64,000 bases of DNA. It comes from Cricetomys ansorgei. Its lineage: Eukaryota; Chordata; Mammalia; Rodentia; Nesomyidae. Shown one piece after another: positions 58,003 through 64,000 of the stretch (positions within the stretch are counted from its first letter, which is position 1; every line of letters starts with the position of its first letter). The stretch covers positions 2,266,001-2,330,000 of the forward strand of contig JAMJFZ010000818.1 of the NCBI GenBank assembly GCA_026225945.1, written 5' to 3'. The notes under the pieces are model-generated. The model was not told the origin of the DNA. It worked only from the letters and a program-made list of their open reading frames with translations, and searched no databases. Position numbers and translations under genes: made by a program.

Positions 58003-58425
58003 TGACTTAGTTAGGGTTTCTATCGCTGTGATGAAACACCATGACCAAAAGCAAGTTGGAGGAGGAAAGGGTTTATTTAGCTTACACTTCCACATCGTAG
58101 TCCATCACTGATGAAAGCCGGGACAGGAAGTTAAACAGGGCAGGAACCTGGAGGCAGGAGCTGATGCAGAGGCCATGGAGGGGTGCTGCTTACTGGCTTG
58201 CTCCCCATAGCTTGCTCAGCCTGCTTTCTTATAGAACCCAGGACCACCATCCCAGGCGTGGCATCACCTACAATGGGCTGGGCCTTCCCCCATCAATCAC
58301 TAATTAAGAAAATGCCCTACAGGCTTGCTGGCAGCCAGAGATCATGGAGGCATTTTCTCAGTTGAGGCTCCCGCCTTTCAGGTGATTCTAGTTTGTGTCA
58401 AGTTGACGTAAAACTAGCCAGCCCA
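58003..58425 (-). mobile_element. Solo MaLR-type LTR, minus orientation
   Basis: The best-preserved member of the local family. The + strand reads TGACTTAGTTAGGGTTTCTA at the left and 'aaaactagccagccca' at the right. A TTTATT (minus AATAAA) lies at 58072-58077. Flanks GGGGT (57998-58002) and GGAGT (58426-58430) may be a 5-bp target duplication with one mismatch. Confidence 0.78.
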
Positions 58426-58699
58426 GGAGTTCTTGATGTATCAAATGTCTTCAGTAACAAAATTAGCTGGCAGGACCAGCCACTTCAATGATGTCCAAGG
58501 CCTAAGGAGACGAGGCTGTGGAAGAGGTTCCAGGCTGTCCTGTGAGATTCTGTCTCTTACTGAGACCTTTGCCACTCTTTCCCATGACCTGCGCTGCAGA
58601 CGTGGGCTCAAAGTGGGAGAGAAAAGCGGGCGCCCTGGAGCGCAGCGCCTGCTCAGCTGCCCCTGCGTGGCCCCAGGTGCAAGGGGCCGGCACGTCCTC

Positions 58700-59110
58700 T
58701 TACCTCTAGGCCGCAATCAATGCGACGGGCAGGAAATGAGAGGAAATTAATTTTTCCCTCCTCTCTTCCTTCCCTCCCCTGCCATCCTCCTGTTTTTGCA
58801 CAAGGGCCTTTTAAAATGTTGGTGACTCTGATTACTGTGCAATAGAGGCTCACAACAGCCTCTTTTTGACTAAACTCCTTCTGCTCTTAGCCAGAATGAT
58901 GGGCTGGTTGCCTTGGTAATGGCTCCCATTCTCCTCGCAGAAGCCACAATTACGAAAGGGTTTCTGGGCACTGATCCTCTTAGAGCCCCTTTTTCTTAGA
59001 AGTTCATGACAAGACAGGACAAAGGGAACCTAATAGATTTTATTGCCTCCACTCCTTATAATACCCAGAAGCCCACGTTACAGGGACAGGAGCCCTAAGT
59101 GCCATTTAAA
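58700..59110. other. Single-copy block, candidate conserved noncoding element
   Basis: Repeat-free, with 'ggaaattaatttttccctcc' (ATTAAT 58746-58751), 'gttgccttggtaatggctcc', 'agccacaattacgaaagggt' and 'ccatttaaattggttggttt'. Dense in short AT motifs typical of vertebrate developmental enhancers. Inferred from texture and location in the Med13l-Tbx3 interval. Confidence 0.4.
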
Positions 59111-59569
59111 TTGGTTGGTTTTGCCCAGAGAGAGCTATTTTTTTTTTTTTTCTGTTCAGGAGAGTGGTTGAAGTTCTATTAGCTGGAAGACTGGGGCCAG
59201 AGAAAGCACCTGCATGCCCGGCTCCTGCCTCCTTCATAATGGAGACCGATGGGCCAGGCTGGGTGGCATCTGGGGCCGAGGGCCAAGGCACTTAACCTTT
59301 TGCTGATAACCGAAGGAAATGGACCCATAACTGCTCTCTTGAAACTCGGGGCTTGATTCGAGTTCAAGGGAGGCAAGGTCTGTGGGCTGCTGCTCTACCA
59401 AGCTGGGAATGTTTGGGGGCAGAGGCGGCTCTCCACTCTCTAAAGGGAAACAGGGCTCCATTAGCAGGGGGTAATTGCATAGAAGGGCAGAGAGGATCAT
59501 CGTGGTGATGTTGACAACCCTGGCCACAATAATCATGTAATTTGTCTGTACAGGGTACAAGATGATCAC
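59111..59569. other. Intergenic, nothing recognised
   Basis: A T-run at 59139-59150, otherwise single-copy-looking; may be part of the preceding candidate element. Confidence 0.45.
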
Positions 59570-59710
59570 AGGCATTACCTCAGCCTATCCTCACAAGAGC
59601 CCCCAGGGGTGGGTAGTTCTTCTTCTCAGATAGGGAAACTGAGGCACAGGCAGGTAGAAAGACCCCCTCTAGGTAGGAAAGCAGCAGAGAGCTGGTATTC
59701 AGACTCAAAA
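59570..59710 (+). repeat. MIR SINE
   Basis: 'atcctcacaagagcccccag', 'gggtgggtagttcttcttct', 'cagatagggaaactgaggca' and 'cacaggcaggtagaaagacc' match the core and 3' part of the mammalian-wide interspersed repeat. Confidence 0.9.
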
Positions 59711-60202
59711 GATGTTGACTATTAGAATGTGCTGAGCATCAAACATCTCTCTTCACTAAATGTCTGCCCTGGTCACTACTGTGGCTTAAGAACCAGGGAT
59801 GGAGAAAGTTGTGAACTTCTCCTGAGTCTAATAAAACACCCTGGACACTAGTCAAGATTTTGCTCATTGCTCAGTCTTGAGAGTGGGCACAATTTTGGCC
59901 GAGAGTCTATGCAGCTCTGGGCCAATTGCCTCTGGCACCTTGTCACACAGAAACACCCTGAGGGTACATATCATGCCAGCTGCCATTCTGGTCACTGGGA
60001 CCAAAGCTGGAAACCAAACAGAGAAACCCTAGATCTGCAGGGAGCTCATATTCTGCACATTTAATTTATAATTTGCTTTTTGTATGTATTCATGACATAT
60101 GTACAAAATAGTGTGTGTGTGTGTGTGTACACGTGAGTGCGGGTATGCACGCCGAGGCCGGTGGGTGACACTGGTGCCTCCCGATCCTCTGCTCTCAACT
60201 GT
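59711..60202. other. Intergenic with a short (TG)n
   Basis: (TG)n at 60111-60128. No gene or other named repeat. Confidence 0.55.
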
Positions 60203-60375
60203 TGTAGTAAGCAGCTGCTGGGGTGGCTCACCAAGAGAGACAAGGAGGCACATTCATAGATGTAAACTCTGCCAGACCTCAGCAGAGGGAACCACCGTTC
60301 TGGTCAATGCCAGACTGGACAGTGGAACCCCAAGCATCTGAGCTCAGGTGTTTTTATCGATTCAGAACTCCTCAG
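60203..60375 (-). repeat. LTR-like direct repeat, copy 1
   Basis: Closely similar to 61019-61188. Both begin TGTAGTAAG on the + strand (minus-strand end CTTACTACA) and share 'agatgtaaactct', 'cagagggaaccaccgt' and 'ctgagctcaggtgtttt'. The copy 2 minus strand contains AATAAA, here changed to GATAAA. The CA end and polyadenylation signal suggest minus-orientation LTR 3' portions. Confidence 0.7.
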
Positions 60376-60736
60376 GTGTTCTACTGATAGCACATGCAGA
60401 TCATCAAACATCCCCCATGTAAATCCAACATCTGCAGACAACACAAAACTCCCAAGACCTAGGCAGACCCTCGCCCAACAGTTCACAAAACAATATTTTA
60501 AACAAACCTACAAATAAACTTCTACAACACTCACCCTCCCAAGTGGTGAGATTATCTGTGTACATCCACCTTAGTTGTGGAGACAGGATCCTTCAGAATC
60601 TGGGGCAAATGGATCCAATTAGAATGGATGGCCAGTAAACCCAGGATCCTCCTAACTCTGCTTCCCCAGTGCAGTATCATAGGCTCACACCACTGTTCCT
60701 GGAGTTAAAAGAGAAAAGATTAAAAAATAAAATAAA

Positions 60737-60908
60737 ATTGTGTGTGTGCATGTGTGCCTGGTGCTTATGGAAGCCAGAAGACATCAGATCCCCTGGGGCC
60801 GGAGTTATAGGCAGCTGTGGTCTGCCTGATGTTGGTGCTGGGAAGCAAACTTGGGTCCTCAGCAAGAACAGAGCATGCTCTTAACTGCTGAGCCATCTCT
60901 CCAGCACC
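60737..60908 (-). repeat. B3-type SINE
   Basis: 'ggaagccagaagacatcaga', 'ccctggggccggagttatag', 'gtgctgggaagcaaacttgg' and 'taactgctgagccatctctc'. Confidence 0.9.
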
Positions 60909-61002
60909 ATGTGTGACCTTTTGTATGTGGGTGTGGGGGTCCAAATCAGGTCCTCTTGCTTGCACAACAAGCCCTCTATTGATGGAGCCATCACCCTGGC
61001 CC
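60909..61002 (-). repeat. B4/ID-like SINE tail
   Basis: 'gtgggggtccaaatcaggtc', 'ctcttgcttgcacaacaagc' and 'gatggagccatcaccctggc'. It lies directly against the preceding B3. Confidence 0.65.
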
Positions 61003-61018
61003 CTTAATTCATAACCCC

Positions 61019-61188
61019 TGTAGTAAGGCTGCTGGGGCAGCTTGGCCAAGAAGACAAGGAGGCAAATTCTTAGATGTAAACTCTTCCAGACCTCACCAGA
61101 GGGAACCACCGTCATGGCCAATGCCACACTAGACAGTGGAACCCCGAGTGTCTGAGCTCAGGTGTTTTATTGATTCAGAACGCCTCAG
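61019..61188 (-). repeat. LTR-like direct repeat, copy 2
   Basis: See copy 1 at 60203. This copy keeps a minus-strand AATAAA ('tttattgattcag' on the + strand at about 61167). Similarity extends weakly to the right into 'gcagatcat'. Confidence 0.7.
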
Positions 61189-61519
61189 TGCAGATCATAA
61201 GCAATCAACTTCCCCCACAGAAATCCCACTCCTGTGTTTTCCACTCATCCCGAGTGTGGGCACTACCTGTGACTTCTGCTCACTGGGAGGCTGGAAAGGC
61301 GATACCTTCCCATGATTCCATCACACGGGGCTGTACTACAGTCTCACCTGCAGAGGCTCACCCTTGCTGGCTTTTGGGACGCATTGCCATGCTGGGGAGG
61401 CCCCTGTGATGAGCCACTGAAGGTGGCTTCTGGCCACTGGCCAGCCGGAGACTAGGATTCTCAGACCTGTCACCCAAAGGACCAGAACCCTGGGGAAGAA
61501 CATAAGCGCCTTTTCCTGC
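61189..61519. other. Sequence right of the LTR-like repeat
   Basis: May include the U3 part of the minus-orientation LTR candidate. No other repeat recognised. Confidence 0.35.
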
Positions 61520-61690
61520 TGAGCTGCCAGGGAGACCCCAACCATGGCCAGCTCCCAACTTCAAAAGCCCCCAGGGGAGACCTCCAACCCTGACCTACCC
61601 CAAATTTCAAATACCCCCAAGGGAGACCCCCACAACCATAGCCAGCCCTGCCACTGCATGAACCCCCAGGGGAGACCTCTGGCCCTGTAG
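61520..61690. repeat. Degenerate tandem repeat, about 55-60-bp unit, three copies
   Basis: The phrase 'cccccaggggagacctc' or 'ccagggagaccccaacc' recurs at about 61528, 61570, 61614 and 61665 with intervening 'ccagctcc' or 'ccagccctg'. Confidence 0.7.
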
Positions 61691-62321
61691 GCTGTAGGAA
61701 ACGATCAAGGAAGGAGCAGAGATAAATAACACCCAGATCCCTTTTGCTCAGGAAACACTAGTGAGAGCTACTTTAAGGCAGGAGGCTTGGGGGTCACTGG
61801 TTACTCAAAAATAAACCGGAATCTCCTCTAAACCGGTCAGCACAGTATATATATTCTTTCGCCCCTGGCTTCTTTGGCTTAACAGTGTTGAGCTTTGTCC
61901 ACAGGGCCGCGTGAGCTGGCTGTTTCTTTTCTTGTGAAGTACCGTGTCAGAGTCTTCAGAATCCATCTCCCACAGGCTTTGGGCTGTATCCTCATCCTCC
62001 TCTGCCTGCTCCAGGCAGTTCGGACTTCTTCCTGTGCTGAAATCCTCCTCGTCTGCATTCGATGGAGCCTGTGTGTTTTCCTCACACCCGGATCGCCTTG
62101 AACTTTCTTCCACTCTTTTCACGATTGCACACTCCCTCTCCCTCACCCTGTTAAATCATCTCCAAAGGCATTTGTCTTTTCCATGTGCTTTGTGCTCCAA
62201 GGTGGGCCAGGTCTCCGCAAGTCCCAGCTTTTTGGGTGCTTAAGCCAAGTTTGTTGATTGAATTCTCTTCTATGGAGGAAGCACAGACTAAAAGTTATGA
62301 GTTGGGATTCTTGAGCCAGGC
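61691..62321. other. Intergenic, nothing recognised
   Basis: No named repeat. The 113-codon minus frame at 61805-62146 is rich in Ser and Glu but shows no family and no gene context. Confidence 0.5.
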
Positions 62322-62495
62322 TGGCTGATCTTTAAATTCTCCTCTCCGTTGTTTCCTAGCTGTGTGGTTCAGGCAGCTGTTCCTCCCTCTCTGAGCCTCA
62401 GAAGGTGAGGATTCTGTGATGTGTAAACAAGAGTGCACACAGTACCTGTTGAGGGTTTGGTGCTTAGGAGATGCTCTTTAAACTTTGGCTATTCC
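62322..62495 (-). repeat. MIR SINE
   Basis: 'tttcctagctgtgtggttca', 'cctctctgagcctcagaagg' and 'gtacctgttgagggtttggt' followed by 'taggagatgctctttaaact' match MIR read on the minus strand. Confidence 0.85.
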
Positions 62496-62789
62496 TTTTG
62501 TTGTTGTTGCCTAGCAACCAGGAGAATGCTGAAATCCTAAGTTACTCGTGGTAGGGACACATCCTGCCCACCTGCCCCGCCCACCTGCGTTTCCACCTCC
62601 ATAAAACAGGGAGGGGTTTCTCGACAGCAATGGCCAACCAGCATCTCCCTTTCATTTGCCACCAGCTATAAAATCTGATGAGTCACCTCTAAGTCCACCA
62701 CAATACCAGTTTGGCCTGTCTGGGCAGCTTGGAAAACAAACACTATTCTTTGGAGTCTCTGCCCTCTACTCTGGGCTTCAGGGAGCTCT

Positions 62790-62945
62790 CTACTGGACAG
62801 ACATTTCCCAGCATAGAAGCCAGGCTAACCCATGTTCAGATCCAGGCTCTACCGCTCAGCTGGGCAATGGAGTGTGTGTATTTACCTCTCTGAGCCACAC
62901 CTGGGGATGGAATGGCTCCCTCTGAGGATTAGAAGCAAGATACAC
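62790..62945 (-). repeat. MIR SINE
   Basis: 'ccatgttcagatccaggctc', 'taccgctcagctgggcaatg', 'atttacctctctgagccaca' and 'ggatggaatggctccctctg'. Confidence 0.85.
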
Positions 62946-62996
62946 AGGATGTTTGAAGCCAAGTCTGCATGAAAGGGAATTTAACACTCTCTTCCA

Positions 62997-63137
62997 GGCT
63001 GGTGTGCAGGCACACACCTTTAAGCCCAACACTTGGGAGGCAGAGGCAGGTGGATCTCTATGACTTTGAGGGCAACCTGGTCTACATAGTGAGTTTCAGG
63101 ACGGCCAGGGCTGTGTTGAGAGACTCTGTCTCAACAT
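62997..63137 (+). repeat. B1 SINE
   Basis: 'caggctggtgtgcaggcaca', 'aacacttgggaggcagaggc', 'caacctggtctacatagtga' and 'ggacggccagggctgtgttg', then an (AAC)n-rich tail to about 63200. Confidence 0.92.
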
Positions 63138-63200
63138 AACAACAACACCAACAGCCACAATAACAACCAAACAACAAAAACCAAACCAAAACAAACAAGA

Positions 63201-63570
63201 ACAGAAGACAGTCTCTTCTGGTTATAATAGGGCATAAAGTTTATACTGATTGGGACAAGAACTAACTCTTCAGAGATCCATGGGTCCTAGGATTATGGAA
63301 GAAGCCCCTTGAGTCCTGTTGACTCAGTTTCCCTAAGGTGGTAGTTTTTTTAAATCTCAATTTCTGCAAGGCCAGAGTGATTCAGACAGTTTCTGGTCGA
63401 GGGCAGGGACCTCTGGGTCCTTGGCCATGTAGGACTGGAGAGAAAGTTCTTCCTACTGAGGCCAGCCTGACCATGGGGCCACCACCCCTTCTGGAATGAG
63501 GCACAGGGCTAGTGCCCGGTTGCCTGATGCTTAGCTGATCTGCCTTCCTGGATCCTTTGTTCGTGACACT
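63201..63570. other. Intergenic, nothing recognised
   Basis: No gene or named repeat. Confidence 0.5.
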
Positions 63571-63657
63571 TTGTGTATATGTGTGTGTATGTGTGTGTGT
63601 GTGTCTGTGTGTGTCTCTGTGTGTGGGTGTGTGTGTGTCTGTCTCTGTGTGCGTGTT
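63571..63657. repeat. (TG)n-rich microsatellite
   Basis: Imperfect TG tract with TCTG and GGTG interruptions. Confidence 0.92.
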
Positions 63658-63689
63658 AATGCCAGTTTGTCTCTTTATGTTTTCTACCT

Positions 63690-63885
63690 TATTTATTTAT
63701 TTGAGACTCCCACTGAGCCTGAAGGTTACCGTGTTTGGCTAGGTTGGTCATCCAGTGAGCTCCAGGCATCCATCTGTGTCTACTCACCCCAGTGTTGGGG
63801 CTATAGGTGCACACAGACAGGGGTGGTAGGGATTCAAACCCAGATCCTTAAGCAAAGCTTACTGCAGCATCTCCCAGCCCTGGTC
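63690..63885 (-). repeat. B4-type SINE
   Basis: 'atttgagactcccactgagc', 'ggtcatccagtgagctccag', 'ccagtgttggggctataggt', then the ID-like end 'gggattcaaacccagatcct' and 'ctgcagcatctcccagccct'. Confidence 0.72.
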
Positions 63886-64000
63886 CTTGACTCTGTAATA
63901 TCCTGTGAGCAGATCTTCATGCCAAGGTTGGCAGCAGTTTCAGGGGGATAGTGAGCTTCATTCAGGGGCTGGATGGAGCCAGAAAAGGATCCAGGGAGTG

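Overview
The window is nuclear DNA from a muroid rodent. It carries B1, B2/B3, ID and B4-type SINEs, rodent L1 3' ends, a URR1-type hAT element and MaLR-like LTRs, a combination known from mouse, rat, hamster and related rodents. I cannot name the species. The B1 copies share a short 'ttgtaact' variant in place of the usual mouse and rat 'tgtagcc', which may be a lineage marker.

Positions 1 to about 26,000 hold the 3' half of Med13l (Mediator complex subunit 13-like) on the + strand. Fifteen coding exons, all joined by GT-AG introns, can be read from 630 to the stop codon at 23365-23367. They encode the last 1,209 residues of the protein, against about 2,210 for human MED13L recalled from memory, so the promoter and N-terminal half lie upstream of the window. 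The reading frame is intact: I see no frameshift or premature stop. A 2.6-kb AT-rich 3' UTR ends at an AATAAA at 25978-25983. MED13L is a nuclear subunit of the CDK8/CDK19-cyclin C-MED12 kinase module, and MED13/MED13L is the subunit that tethers the module to core Mediator.

Positions 26,000 to 64,000 contain no convincing protein-coding gene. In mouse and human the flank 3' of MED13L is the long gene-poor interval leading to TBX3, and this stretch looks like its start. It is a mosaic of SINEs, L1 and ancient LINE pieces, MIRs, LTR elements and microsatellites, separated by single-copy DNA. Several single-copy AT-rich blocks with homeodomain-type TAAT motifs (29.1-29.8, 39.0-39.4, 51.6-52.0 and 58.7-59.1 kb) are candidates for conserved regulatory elements; this is inference only.

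The main structural finds are: a complete small LTR retrotransposon (52841-54796) with two LTRs, a leucine-type primer-binding site and near-perfect 5-bp target duplications; a 5'-inverted (twin-primed) L1 insertion inside a Med13l intron (11440-12052); a minus-strand retroviral-type LTR near 56 kb; a promoter-like LTR candidate near 30.9 kb; a pair of LTR-like direct repeats at 60.2 and 61.0 kb; and two long alternating purine-pyrimidine tracts. I found no wholly new gene system and do not claim one.
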